NCBI RefSeq assembly: GCF_023544445.1 | Contig: NZ_JALPVJ010000014.1 | Coordinates: 1-64,000, forward strand | DNA length: 64,000 nt | Reading direction: 5' to 3' | DNA from: Actinoplanes sp. M2I2 | GTDB taxonomy: Bacteria > Actinomycetota > Actinomycetes > Mycobacteriales > Micromonosporaceae | The notes under the pieces: model-generated | What the model was told of the DNA's origin: nothing | The model's database searches: none | The model's input: the letters and a program-made list of their open reading frames with translations, nothing else | Program-made: the position numbers and the translations under genes | Shown here: positions 8,183-17,009 of the stretch, one piece after another | How the letters are laid out: each line of letters starts with the position of its first letter | Numbering within the stretch: the stretch's first letter is position 1

Positions 8183-8731
8183 TCAGCCCGCGAGCGCGGG
8201 CTGCCAGACGTACGTCCGGGGGGTCGTCCGGGCGACGGCCGACGAGCGGAAGTTCGCGTCGACCTGGGCCAGCTCGCGCGAGTTGGGGTAGGAGTTGGTG
8301 CAGGAGACCGGGGCGCTGCTGCCCGACATCAGGTCGGCGCACAGGCCCGTGCGGCGGTCGGGCAGGCCGAGGATGTGCCCCAGCTCGTGGGCGGCGATCC
8401 GGGGCGGGTGGTAGCCCTCGTTGACGGCCTGGCGGCCCATCCAGACGCGGCCGTTGCCGAGCGAGGTCGTCTGCGCGCGGGGCCAGCCGTTGTCGGCGTA
8501 GATGCGGATGTTGGGCGTGCGGCCGGCCGGGACCGGTTCGAGGCGCACGTTGGTGGATCGGCTGTTCCAGATCTGGGCGCCCTGGTTGACCACGGCCACG
8601 AACTCCTGCGCCTGGCCGGCGTCGTAGTAGAGCACGCGGGGCGCGGCGGAAGCGGGAGCGGCGCCGGCGACCAGCACACCGGCGAACGCGACAGCCGAGA
8701 ACAGCGCGGCCGCCAACCGTCGAAGAAGCAT
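8183..8731 (-). CDS. Snapalysin-family secreted zinc metalloprotease
   Basis: The 182-residue precursor has a signal peptide (LLRRLAAALF through ASAAPRVLYYD). Its catalytic motif HELGHILGLPD matches HExxHxxGxxD of peptidase family M7, with His-Glu-His-Asp as zinc ligands and base. A Met-turn-like DLMSG follows. Two cysteines (TGLCADLM and VSCTNSY) could form the family disulfide. Snapalysins are small neutral proteases of streptomycetes and relatives. The ATG at 8731 has AGGAGGG 5 bases upstream, so the longer frame is not needed. In Streptomyces a LysR gene often flanks it; none is seen here, and the nearest regulator is the TetR gene upstream. Confidence 0.9.
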   Translation of the reverse strand: MLLRRLAAALFSAVAFAGVLVAGAAPASAAPRVLYYDAGQAQEFVAVVNQGAQIWNSRSTNVRLEPVPAGRTPNIRIYADNGWPRAQTTSLGNGRVWMGRQAVNEGYHPPRIAAHELGHILGLPDRRTGLCADLMSGSSAPVSCTNSYPNSRELAQVDANFRSSAVARTTPRTYVWQPALAG

Positions 8732-8858
8732 CAGACCCTCCTGCGGGGGATGTGGGGGTGTCCTGGCCCCGACCCTAGCCACCCACAGATGAAGGTCGAT
8801 GCTTTCCGGGCATACCGATTCCCTCCTACCCCCGGTGCGATCGGCCCGCGAGCGGTAG

Positions 8859-9509
8859 TCAGGCGGTGGCGGTCACGTGGGCCACGACCAGGTCGCCGAT
8901 CATCCGACGCAGGTGGGCCCGCAGGCGCGGGTCGAGCAGGTCGCGGTCGAAGATGGCCTGGAACGTGTAGCGGTTGGCTCCCCGGAAGATGCAGAACGCG
9001 CTGATGATCATGTGAACGTCGAGGGCGTCGAGATCGTCGCGGAACAGGCCGGCGGCCACGCCGCGCGCCATGATGCGGGTCAGGACGTCGAGGGCGGGGG
9101 CCGCCAGACCGTCGCGGGCGCGCGATTTCAGCAGGTGCTGGGCGTAGTGGATGTTCTCGATGGCCACCAGCCGGACGAAGTCCTGGTGCTCCTCGTGGTG
9201 GTCGAAGGTGAGCTCGGCCAGCTTGCGCAGCGCCTCGACCGGCTCGAGGTGGTCGACGTCGAGTTTCTGCTCGAGCAGCCGGATGCGCTGGTAGGCCTGT
9301 TCCAGAACGGCGAGGTACAGCCCTTCCTTACCACCGAAGTAGTAGTAGATCATCCGCTTGGTGGTGCGCGTCTTGGCCGCGATCTCGTCGACCCGCGCGC
9401 CGGCGTACCCCTGGTCGGCGAACTCGTGCGTCGCGACGTCGATGATCTCGGCCCGGGTGCGCTCGGCATCCCGCACCCGCTCACCGGGCGTCGCCGCTCC
9501 CGCTGCCAT
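8859..9509 (-). CDS. TetR/AcrR-family transcriptional regulator
   Basis: The 216-residue protein has the TetR DNA-binding domain at about 10-60 (RTRAEIIDVATHEFADQGYAG, then IAAKTRTTKRMIYYYFGGKEGLY). The C-terminal ligand domain contains VRLVAIENIHYAQHLLKS, as in TetR proteins of the RutR/PsrA-like type near aromatic or sugar catabolic genes. The ATG at 9509 follows GGAGGG at usual spacing. No partner gene is obvious: snapalysin lies downstream in the same direction and the GGDEF/EAL gene is divergent 197 bases away. A shift to self or neighbour repression is only a guess. Confidence 0.85.
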   Translation of the reverse strand: MAAGAATPGERVRDAERTRAEIIDVATHEFADQGYAGARVDEIAAKTRTTKRMIYYYFGGKEGLYLAVLEQAYQRIRLLEQKLDVDHLEPVEALRKLAELTFDHHEEHQDFVRLVAIENIHYAQHLLKSRARDGLAAPALDVLTRIMARGVAAGLFRDDLDALDVHMIISAFCIFRGANRYTFQAIFDRDLLDPRLRAHLRRMIGDLVVAHVTATA

Positions 9510-9706
9510 GCGTTTCCCTCCACCCGGCTCACCGTCGACTCTAACCGCGGGCGACCCGCCGCACCCGGGCGGCACGACGGCCCTCGACGGCGGCCGGCCC
9601 CGCGCGATCTTGAGCAGGTGACGATCAAAGCCGCGGGGACGGAGCTTTCAGATCCGCCGGGCCCCGGCCGAAGGAGGTAGTCGAACCTCGTAGGAGATGG
9701 GAAGTC

Positions 9707-11995
9707 ATGCCTCGTTGGTGCCGCGTCCACGCACAGGAACTCGCCGGCGCGCTGCTGGTCGCGCTGGGCGCGATCTGGCTCGTCGCCGGGTTGTCGCACG
9801 TGTACGCGCATCCGGTCATCGGCTGGCTGCCGCTGCCCGTCGGCACCGCCCTCGCGGCGATCGCCTGCGCGCGGGCCGCCCGGGACGACCGCCTCGACCC
9901 GGGCACACGGCGTTTCTGGTGGCACCTGACCCTGGCCGGCGTCTTCTTCACCGGCGGGACCGTCAGCAACGCCTTCGACGCGGTCGGCGGGCCGGTGCCG
10001 TCCCAGCAGGTCGGCCCGGTCACCGTCGCCTTCTATCTGGCCGTCCTCGGGATCGTCATCTGGGCGCTGCTGCGACTGCCCTCGTGGCAGCGCAGCCGGG
10101 CCGACTGGATCCGGTTCGCGCTGGACGCCTGCATGGTGCTGGTCACGGTGGGCGCCCTGGTCTGGCACCTGTCCCTGCGGGACCACGAGCGCTGGATGGC
10201 CCAGACCGGCTCGGCCGGCCCCATGCTGGCCATCATGCTGTCGGCCTTCGTCGGCGTCGCGACGTTCGTCAAGGTCGGCTTCGCCGGGGCCGGGCGGCTC
10301 GACCGGCAGGCCATCCACGTGCTTGCGGTGGGCGCCGCCATCGCCGCCTCGCTCGGCGGCATGTCGCCCTTCTTCAGCGAGCGGCCCTACCTGTCGACGA
10401 GCCTGGTCGCCGTGCCGGTGGCCGCACTGGCCATCAATCTCGCCGCCGCCCGCCAGCGGTTCAACGGCGACCGTACGCCCGGCACCCGCACGGCGTCGCG
10501 GAAGATCAGCCTGCTGCCGTATTTCGCGGTGGCTGTGACCGACGTGCTGCTGCTCTCGACCGGCACCGGCGACGCCGCCGAGACGACTGCCATGCAGACC
10601 GTCGCCGTCGTCCTCACCGCGCTGGTCGTGGTGCGGCAGATCCTGGCTCTGCGCGACAACCAGAAGCTGGTCGACGAGTTGCGCGGCTACCAGAAGCGCC
10701 TCACCCACCAGGCCACCCACGACAGCCTGACCGGGATCGCCAACCGCGCCCTGATGGAGCAGCACGTCGACCGGCTGATCGCCGGGGGCAGCCGGTTCCA
10801 CGTGGCCCTGCTCGACCTGGACGACTTCAAGACCGTCAACGACCGGCTCGGCCACCACGTCGGCGACCAGCTGATCGGGGTCACCAGCCGCCGGCTGGCC
10901 CACGTCGTCGGCGACCGGGGCCTGGTCGCGCGGCTCGGCGGCGACGAGTTCACGCTGGTCATCCCGGCCGGCTGTGACGCCGAGGCGCTGGTGCGAGAGG
11001 TGATCGAGGCGGTCGGCGCGCCGGCCGAGCTAGCTGGGCACACCGTGATCACCGCGGCCAGCGTGGGGCTCACGACGGCCCGTCCCGGCGACGACCCGGC
11101 CGAGGTGCTGCGGCGGGCCGACGTCGCGATGTACGCGGCCAAGACCGCCGGCGGCGACGGGTGGCACTGGTTCGACGCGGCCATGGACCAGGCCGCCGAC
11201 GCCGACGCGCGCCTGGCCGCCGAGCTGCGCCGCGCCCCGGCCGACGGGCAGCTGGTCGCGCTCTACCAGCCCATCGTGAGCCTGCCCGGCGGCGATCCGG
11301 TCGGGGCGGAGGTGCTGGTGCGCTGGCAGCACCCGGTCCGCGGGCTGCTCGGGCCGGACGCGTTCATCCCGCTGGCCGAGCGCAACGGGTCCGTCGTCGA
11401 GCTCGGCGACTGGGTGCTGCGGGAGGCCGTGCAGCAGGCCGTCCGGTGGCAGCAGCGCCTGGGCGACCGGGCCCCCGAGCGGATCAGCGTCAACGTCTCG
11501 GCCCGTCAGCTCGCCGACCCGCGCTTCGTCGACCGGGTCGCGGAGCTGCTGACCGCCAGCGGCCTCGAGCCGGCGCGGCTGATGCTCGAGGTGACCGAGA
11601 CGGCCGTGCTGGCCGCGGACCTGGCGACCGAGCAGCTGCACCGCCTCAAGGCCCTCGGGGTGCGGATCGCCCTGGACGACTTCGGCACCGGGCACTCCTC
11701 GCTCAGCCTGCTGCTCGACTGCCCGGTCGACGTGCTCAAGGTGGACAAGTCGTTCGTCAGCGGCACCACCGCGGGCCGGGCCGGCGCGATCATCGTGCGC
11801 AACCTGATCGGCTTCACCGACGACTTCGGCATCGACGCGGTCGCCGAGGGCGTCGAGACGACGGGTCAGGCGGCCCGGCTGCACGAGGCCGGATACCAGT
11901 TCGCGCAGGGCTACCTCTTCGGGCGGCCGATGGACGCGGCCGCCCTCGAGGAGCTCTTCGCGAACCGCGTGACTACAGGCGCTGCAGCTGCGTGA
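9707..11995 (+). CDS. Membrane-bound GGDEF/EAL cyclic-di-GMP protein
   Basis: The 762-residue protein has about eight membrane helices (residues 8-305), then a GGDEF domain (about 335-490) with an intact LGGDEF near 411, and an EAL domain (about 505-755). The EAL domain keeps the usual ligands: GAEVLVRW (EVL for EAL), NVSARQL, LEVTETAV, DDFGTGHSSL, VDKSFV and AEGVET. Both diguanylate cyclase and phosphodiesterase activity are therefore possible. No RxxD inhibitory site precedes GGDEF (the segment reads HVVGD). The ATG at 9707 follows AGGAGATGGG. Its last 23 bases overlap the oppositely oriented Nramp-like gene. Confidence 0.92.
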   Translation: MPRWCRVHAQELAGALLVALGAIWLVAGLSHVYAHPVIGWLPLPVGTALAAIACARAARDDRLDPGTRRFWWHLTLAGVFFTGGTVSNAFDAVGGPVPSQQVGPVTVAFYLAVLGIVIWALLRLPSWQRSRADWIRFALDACMVLVTVGALVWHLSLRDHERWMAQTGSAGPMLAIMLSAFVGVATFVKVGFAGAGRLDRQAIHVLAVGAAIAASLGGMSPFFSERPYLSTSLVAVPVAALAINLAAARQRFNGDRTPGTRTASRKISLLPYFAVAVTDVLLLSTGTGDAAETTAMQTVAVVLTALVVVRQILALRDNQKLVDELRGYQKRLTHQATHDSLTGIANRALMEQHVDRLIAGGSRFHVALLDLDDFKTVNDRLGHHVGDQLIGVTSRRLAHVVGDRGLVARLGGDEFTLVIPAGCDAEALVREVIEAVGAPAELAGHTVITAASVGLTTARPGDDPAEVLRRADVAMYAAKTAGGDGWHWFDAAMDQAADADARLAAELRRAPADGQLVALYQPIVSLPGGDPVGAEVLVRWQHPVRGLLGPDAFIPLAERNGSVVELGDWVLREAVQQAVRWQQRLGDRAPERISVNVSARQLADPRFVDRVAELLTASGLEPARLMLEVTETAVLAADLATEQLHRLKALGVRIALDDFGTGHSSLSLLLDCPVDVLKVDKSFVSGTTAGRAGAIIVRNLIGFTDDFGIDAVAEGVETTGQAARLHEAGYQFAQGYLFGRPMDAAALEELFANRVTTGAAAA

Positions 11996-13373
11996 CGACC
12001 ATGGCGACGGCGAAGAAGCCGTAGAACGCGATGGCCACGAGCATCCCGCCGAGCCGCCAGCCCCGCAGCCGCACCTCGGCCGCCAGGTCGCGCGTGTTCA
12101 GGCGGACCAGAAGGATCGAATAGAGCAGGGTGACCACCGACGCCGCACAGGTCGACACGATGAGCAGGCCCAGCGGCTGGCTGAAGCCGGCCAGCAGGAT
12201 CGCCGACCCCAGCACGATCTCGGCCCAGACCACGGTCAGGTAGAGCCGGGGCTCGGTCCAGCGGGCCGAGGCGGTGAGATAGGTGCGGCGCAGGAAGTCC
12301 GAGACGACCCGGCCGATGATGTCGAGCAGGCCCATCGCCGCGGCCCAGAGCGACACCACCGCGACCGCGAGGAACAGCACCTTGAGCCAGCCGCCGACCG
12401 CGGCCGAGAGGAGGTCGGCCTCGATGCGCAGGAACGAGGTGTCGTTCTTGACGTCGTCCCGGCCGAACAGCAACTGGTAGGCCAGCAGGCACATGACCGT
12501 GATGGTCACGAAGCAGACCGCCACGAAGGTGGCCAGGTGCTCGGCGTTGGCCCGCTTCCACCACACCTGCCAGCGCGCCAGGTTGGCCTCGTCGGCCGGG
12601 AAGGCGTACCGGTCGGTGCCCGCCGCCTCCTCCCGGCCGGTGATCGGCGAGACGAGCCGCGGGACGTGCGCGCCCATGCCGTAGCGCTTGTCGCGGATCC
12701 AGTTGCTCAGGACCAGGTTGTGGACGCCGCCCGCGCCGGCCGCCCCGATCGCGCTCAGCAGCAGGGTGAACGTGATGCCGTCGGGGATCTGCCCGAACTC
12801 CGTGACCGTGGCCCGGGCGCCGTCGCCCCACGTGCCCAGCGAGATCACGAAGATGACCACCACGATCAGGAAGAAGATCGTGAGGCCCACCTTGACGAGC
12901 TCGACCCGCTCGACGGTGTTGTAGACCACTTTGGACACCGACAGCAGCACGCCGATGACGACCAGGGTGCCCACGGTGATCCAGACCGGGTCGCCCCCGC
13001 CGACCAGGTAGGTCAGGACCGTGCTGCCGCTGGTGGCCCAGCCCGGCCAGACGTACTGGAACGCCCCGGCCAGGCAGATGATGATGCCCCACCCCCGCCA
13101 CCAGCGAGAGAAGCCGGCCACCACGGTCTGCCCGGTGGCCAGGGTGTAACGCTCGATCTCCATGTTGATCACGAACTGGACGGCGAGCGTGCAGAAGGCC
13201 AGCCAGAGCAGGCCGAGGCCGCCGATCGCGGTCAGGTAGGGCCATAGGATGATCTCGCCGGCGGCCATGCCGATGCCCACGGCGACGACACCGGGGCCGA
13301 CCATGCGGCGCAGGGAGAGCGGTTCGGGGAGGTCACGGGTCTCAGCGGGCGCTTGGGTCTGGGAGGGATTCAT
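11973..13373 (-). CDS. Nramp-related membrane transporter
   Basis: The 466-residue protein has about eleven membrane helices in an APC/LeuT-like pattern and resembles the Nramp family of divalent-metal transporters. The metal-binding DPGN (helix 1) and MPH (helix 6) motifs of true Nramp proteins are not evident: helix 1 reads GIGMAAGEIILWP and the helix 6 region reads GAAGAGGVHNLVLSNW. Metal transport is therefore doubtful and the substrate is open. The ATG at 13373 lies inside the end of the aroE-like gene (32-base overlap), so the two are translationally linked. The 3' end overlaps the GGDEF/EAL gene tail to tail. Confidence 0.8.
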   Translation of the reverse strand: MNPSQTQAPAETRDLPEPLSLRRMVGPGVVAVGIGMAAGEIILWPYLTAIGGLGLLWLAFCTLAVQFVINMEIERYTLATGQTVVAGFSRWWRGWGIIICLAGAFQYVWPGWATSGSTVLTYLVGGGDPVWITVGTLVVIGVLLSVSKVVYNTVERVELVKVGLTIFFLIVVVIFVISLGTWGDGARATVTEFGQIPDGITFTLLLSAIGAAGAGGVHNLVLSNWIRDKRYGMGAHVPRLVSPITGREEAAGTDRYAFPADEANLARWQVWWKRANAEHLATFVAVCFVTITVMCLLAYQLLFGRDDVKNDTSFLRIEADLLSAAVGGWLKVLFLAVAVVSLWAAAMGLLDIIGRVVSDFLRRTYLTASARWTEPRLYLTVVWAEIVLGSAILLAGFSQPLGLLIVSTCAASVVTLLYSILLVRLNTRDLAAEVRLRGWRLGGMLVAIAFYGFFAVAMVVTQLQRL

Positions 13374-14193
13374 GGCGGGCTCCGTCTTCGAGGAGTACGG
13401 CGTCGAGGTGGCGCAGCATCCGTGCGGTGTCGGGGGTTCGCCCGGTGAACAGCTCGAAGGCGGCGGCGGCCTGGTAGGCGCACATCGCCGTCCCGCCGAC
13501 CGCCCGCAGTCCGGCGTCGCGGGCCGCGCGCAGCAGCGGCGTCTCGACCGGCATGTAGACGATGTCGGCCACCCACAGGCCACGGTGGAGCAGCTCGGTG
13601 GGCAGCGGCAGTCCCGGGTGGGCACGCATGCCGGCCGGGCTGGCGTTGACCAGCCCGCCGGCGTCGGCGATCGCCGCGGGCAGATCCCGCGGAGCGGCGA
13701 CCGAGAGGCGGGGATCGTCGTAGCGGGCGGCGAGCTGCTCGCGCCGGCCGGCGTCCGGGTCGACGACGGTCAGGTGCTCGACGCCCATGGTGAGCTGGGC
13801 ATAAGCGCAGGCGGCGCCGGCGCCGCCTGCGCCCGTCTGCACGACCCGGCCGCGCACGAGACCGCGGTAGGCCTCGGTGAAGCCGTACGCGTCGGTGTTG
13901 TGCCCGACCCGCTGCCCGTCGCGGAAGACGACGGTGTTGACCGCGCCGATCGCGCCGGCCTGCGGGGACAGGTGGTCGAGGAACCCGATCACCTGCTGCT
14001 TGAAGGGATGGGTGATGTTGAGCCCGGCGTAGCCGCTCTCCTGCGCGCGGCTGAGCAGGGCGCCGAGGGCGGCCGGGGTCTCCGCCTCGAACAACTCGTA
14101 GGTGAGGTCGAGGCCGTGGCCCCGGGCCTCGGCCTCGTGCAGCGCCGGGGACAGCGAGGTGCCGATGCCGGCCCCGATCAAGCCACACCGCAT
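13342..14193 (-). CDS. Shikimate/quinate dehydrogenase-like protein
   Basis: The 283-residue protein keeps the shikimate dehydrogenase signatures: SLSPALHEAEA near residue 14, NITHPFKQ with the catalytic lysine, IGAVNTVVF, GHNTDAYGF with the catalytic aspartate, and the nucleotide loop GAGGAGAACAYA. It would reduce 3-dehydroshikimate or oxidise shikimate or quinate. Linkage to a transporter-like gene and not to other aro genes favours a peripheral, possibly catabolic, role. The ATG at 14193 starts the conserved MRCGLIGAGI; a TTG at 14214 is an alternative. A 16-bp palindrome lies just upstream. Confidence 0.85.
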   Translation of the reverse strand: MRCGLIGAGIGTSLSPALHEAEARGHGLDLTYELFEAETPAALGALLSRAQESGYAGLNITHPFKQQVIGFLDHLSPQAGAIGAVNTVVFRDGQRVGHNTDAYGFTEAYRGLVRGRVVQTGAGGAGAACAYAQLTMGVEHLTVVDPDAGRREQLAARYDDPRLSVAAPRDLPAAIADAGGLVNASPAGMRAHPGLPLPTELLHRGLWVADIVYMPVETPLLRAARDAGLRAVGGTAMCAYQAAAAFELFTGRTPDTARMLRHLDAVLLEDGARHESLPDPSAR

Positions 14194-14220
14194 CCGCCGG
14201 CCCCGCTCCCTCAATGTACG

Positions 14221-14236
14221 AACTAGTACGTTAGTT
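14221..14236. promoter_or_regulatory. Palindromic operator upstream of the aroE-like gene
   Basis: AACTAGTACGTTAGTT is a near-perfect palindrome (outer AACTA/TTAGTT-type halves around a GTAC-rich centre), of the kind bound by TetR-family repressors. It lies 28 bases upstream of the aroE-like start codon, in an AT-rich pocket that would hold its promoter. Confidence 0.5.
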
Positions 14237-14301
14237 ATCCGCTGTGACCGGGCCCACTGTCAAGACCGAAATTGTCGTACCTCACTGGGACGATCCTCGG
14301 C

Positions 14302-15047
14302 ATGACAGTCCCCGCCCACGACTCACCGCCGGCCGGCCGAGCCGGCCCGATCGCTCTGATCACAGCGTCGCGGATGAGGTCGCCGCGCTCGTCGAGCGGA
14401 TCGACGCCGCCCATGGCCGTCTCGACGTGCTGGTCAACAACGTCTGGGGTGGCGACATGTTCACCGAGTGGGGCCGGACGCTGTGGGAGCATTCGCTCGA
14501 TCGCGGTCTGCGCCTGCTCCACCAGGGCGTCGACACCCACCTCATCACCAGCCATCACGCCCTGCCCCTGATGATCCGGCGGCCGGGCGGCCTGGTCGTC
14601 GAGATGACCGACGGCAAGGCGATCGACGGCGACTACCGCGAGTCGGTGTTCTACGACCTGGTCAAGGTCTCGGTGATCCGGCTGGCCCAGGCGCAGGCGT
14701 CCGAGCTTCGTCCTCACCGTGGGGCGGCCGTGGCGGTGACGCCGGGCTGGCTGCGATCGGAGCGCATGCTCGACGCCTACGGGGTGACCGAGCCGACCTG
14801 GCGGGACGGCGTCGCCCGGGATCCGCACTTTTGCATCACCGAGTCCCCGCATTACGTCGGCCGGGGTGTCGCCGCGCTGGTCGCCGACGCGGAGGCCGCC
14901 CGCTTCTCCGGCCGCACCCTCTCGAGCGCCGACCTCGCCGCCGAATACGGCGTCACCGGCGTCGACGGGACACGCCCCGACTTCGCCCGCTATTACGCCG
15001 AGGTCATGGCGCCGGGCCGCCCCGCCGGCGATCAAGGCTTCCGATGA
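14302..15047 (+). pseudogene. SDR oxidoreductase pseudogene with internal deletion and frameshift
   Basis: The frame from the ATG at 14302 reads MTVPAHDSPPAG...GPIALITA, the start of a Rossmann fold. Near 14364 the homology jumps to another frame: VADEVAALVERIDAAHGRLD, then LVNNVWGGDMFTEWGR, HQGVDTHLITSHHALPLMI and YGVTGVDGTRPDF. The TGxxxGIG dinucleotide loop and roughly 50-60 residues after it are missing. This matches an internal deletion that also shifted the frame in an SDR of the DHRS1-like group, usually about 300 residues. The 3' part is otherwise intact and its codon use looks normal, so the loss seems recent. A shorter product could still be made but would lack the cofactor site. 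Confidence 0.8.
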
Positions 15048-15067
15048 GGCAGCCCGCTCGTCCGGGG

Positions 15068-15781
15068 TCAGCCGGCGACGGCCTCGAGGATCGTCCGGGC
15101 CACGGCCCGGGGCTGCGAGACGCTCAGGGCGTGCGAGGCGCCGGCGATCTCGTGGGCCGCCTTGGCGCCGGCCCGGCCGGCCATCCAGCGGTGCAGTTCG
15201 ACCGGGATGTTGAGGTCCGCGTCGCTGTAGACGAACCACGACGGGACGGCGCGCCACGCCGGCTCGTCCGCGGCCAGACCGGTGGAGAGCGCCGCCTCGG
15301 TGACCGGGCGCTGCGTCGCGGCCATCAGGGCGGCCTGGTCCGCGGGCACGTCGGCACAGAACTGGTGGTGGAAGACGTCGGGCCGGATGGTGAGTTCGTT
15401 GCCGCCGGTCGAGACCGGGTAGGCGGCGAGCGCCCCGCCGAGGGTGCTGCCGGGGAACTTCGTGGACAGGGCGAACGCCGACTCCCCGGTCGCAGGGGCG
15501 AACGCGTCGACGTAGACGAGCGCCTTCACGTCGTCGTTCCCGGCCGCGGCCTCGGTCACCACCATGCCGCCGTACGAATGGGCGACCAGCACGACCGGGC
15601 CGCCGACGCCGCCGAGGACGTCACTGAGGTACTGCGCGTCGCCGGCCAGGCTGCGCAAGGGATTCGCGACGGCGACGACGTCGAGCGACTCGCCGGACAG
15701 ATGCTCGATCACGCCGTTCCAACTGGCGGATCCGGCGAACGCGCCGTGCACGAGCAGGACGGTGGGCTTGGTGCCGGACAT
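15068..15781 (-). CDS. Alpha/beta hydrolase
   Basis: The 237-residue hydrolase opens with LLVHGAFAGSASWNGVI (oxyanion region), has the nucleophile elbow AHSYGGM, an acid candidate in VYSDADLNIPVE and the catalytic histidine in GASHALSVSQP. This pattern is common in actinobacterial esterase-like proteins of the EstA/salicylate-esterase type; the substrate is unknown. The ATG at 15781 follows GAAGGAGAAAA. Its promoter region carries GTCACA-N16-GGTC, shared with the NmrA-like gene at 17750, so the ECF41 sigma factor encoded divergently at 15927 probably drives both. Confidence 0.85.
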   Translation of the reverse strand: MSGTKPTVLLVHGAFAGSASWNGVIEHLSGESLDVVAVANPLRSLAGDAQYLSDVLGGVGGPVVLVAHSYGGMVVTEAAAGNDDVKALVYVDAFAPATGESAFALSTKFPGSTLGGALAAYPVSTGGNELTIRPDVFHHQFCADVPADQAALMAATQRPVTEAALSTGLAADEPAWRAVPSWFVYSDADLNIPVELHRWMAGRAGAKAAHEIAGASHALSVSQPRAVARTILEAVAG

Positions 15782-15822
15782 GGTTTTCTCCTTCGGTACG
15801 ACGGATGCTGTTCAGCAGCCGT

Positions 15823-15848
15823 GACCGGACAGCCGCCGGATCTGTGAC
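15823..15848 (-). promoter_or_regulatory. ECF41-type promoter for the hydrolase gene
   Basis: On the minus strand GTCACA (15848-15843) and GGTC (15826-15823) are separated by 16 bases. The hexamer, the spacer length and the TGTCCGGTC context are the same as upstream of the NmrA-like gene. The ECF41 consensus, as I recall it, is TGTCACA-N16-CGTC. Confidence 0.6.
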
Positions 15849-15926
15849 CGAGGCGATCGTCACGCGGCCGGCCCTGGCTTCGCAGCCGGTCACCGGGCGA
15901 GGATGAGGTGCCGGGAGGGGGCCAGC

Positions 15927-16796
15927 ATGGGTCTGGGCGATCTGGACGAGGCGACGACGGTGTTCACCGGGGTGCGGCCCCGCCTGTTCGGCATCGCCTA
16001 TCGCATGCTCGGCAGCGCCACCGAGTCCGAGGATCTGGTCCAGGACGTCTGGTTGCGCTGGCAGACGTACGATCGGGACAGGGTCGACAACCCGGCCGCG
16101 TTCCTGGCCACGACCACGACCCGGCTCGCGATCAACACCCTCCGGTCGGCCCGGGTGCGCCGCGAGACGTACATCGGCCCGTGGCTGCCCGAGCCGGTCG
16201 ACACGAGCGCCGACCCCTACCTGGGCGCCGAGACGGGCAACGCGCTCGAGTTCGCCGTCCTGATGCTGCTGGAGAGGCTGACGCCGCACGAGCGGGCCGC
16301 CTATGTGCTTCGTGAGGCGTTCGACTACCCGTACGGCCAGATCGCCGACATCCTCGGGAGCACCGAACCGGCCGTCCGTCAGCTCGTGAGCCGGGGCCGC
16401 AAGCACGTCGCGGGCGAGCGCAAGGCGCCCGTCTCCACGGCCGCTCAGCGCGAGTTGCTCACCACGTTCATCACGGCGGCCCGGTCCGGTGACCTGGCCG
16501 CGCTCGAGAAGCTCTTCGCCGCCGAGGTGGCCAGCATCTCCGACGGCAACGGGGCCCGGCAGGTCTCGCGCCGGGCGGTCGTCGGCGCGGCCCGCGTGGC
16601 CAAGTACATCGCGGCGTTCGCGGACTGGTGGTGGGCCGGGGTGGAGGTCCGGTTCGTCACGCCCAACGGTCAGGCCGGCGTCGTGCTGCACCGGGGCGGC
16701 GAAACCCTCGCGGTGCTCGCGATCGACGCGTCCGAGGAGGGGATCGAGCAGCTCCTCTGGATGATGAACCCGGAAAAGCTGGGCGCCATCGGCTGA
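15927..16796 (+). CDS. ECF41-family RNA polymerase sigma factor (SigJ-like)
   Basis: The 289-residue sigma factor has region 2 at about 12-80 (LFGIAYRMLGSATESEDLVQDVWLR), region 4 at about 110-165 (LTPHERAAYVLREAFDYPYGQIA, then STEPAVRQLVSRGRKHV) and a fused SnoaL-like C-terminal domain. Two ECF41 hallmarks are present: DGNGAR (206-211, for the DGGGK motif) and NPEKL near the end (for the NPDKV-type motif). In this group the extension acts as a built-in regulator, with no separate anti-sigma factor. The ATG at 15927 follows GGGAGGGGG. Its neighbours, an NmrA-type epimerase and a hydrolase, fit the usual ECF41 context of an oxidoreductase, epimerase or decarboxylase. Confidence 0.9.
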   Translation: MGLGDLDEATTVFTGVRPRLFGIAYRMLGSATESEDLVQDVWLRWQTYDRDRVDNPAAFLATTTTRLAINTLRSARVRRETYIGPWLPEPVDTSADPYLGAETGNALEFAVLMLLERLTPHERAAYVLREAFDYPYGQIADILGSTEPAVRQLVSRGRKHVAGERKAPVSTAAQRELLTTFITAARSGDLAALEKLFAAEVASISDGNGARQVSRRAVVGAARVAKYIAAFADWWWAGVEVRFVTPNGQAGVVLHRGGETLAVLAIDASEEGIEQLLWMMNPEKLGAIG

Positions 16797-16938
16797 TCGA
16801 ACTGCCACCCGTCGGTGACGCCGTGTCCACTCGGGACCGGCGCACAGCCGGTGCCGCCGGTGGGTTCACAGGCTCGCGTTCGATCGGGCTGAGCTGCCGG
16901 CGCTTGGTCGACCCCACAGCAGTCAGCCTTCGCGCCAC

Positions 16939-16980
16939 GACGCCGGGCGCCGAAGAGCTGGGCTCTCGGTGCCCGGCGTC
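16939..16980. terminator. Bidirectional hairpin between sigma factor and NmrA genes
   Basis: A stem of about 19-20 bp runs from GACGCCGGGC (16939 on) to GCCCGGCGTC (ending 16980), closed by a TGG loop with minor mismatches. It sits between two convergent genes and lacks a U tract, as is common for actinobacterial terminators. Confidence 0.6.
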
Positions 16981-17009
16981 CTCCCGGGTGTTCCAGCGGA
17001 AGGCGATGC

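Noticed and set aside
14244..14301. In-frame extension of the SDR 3' part back to a start at 14244
   Set aside because: The extension has no Rossmann sequence, while the real N-terminal segment is visible in another frame from 14302. The extension is an accident of the frameshift.
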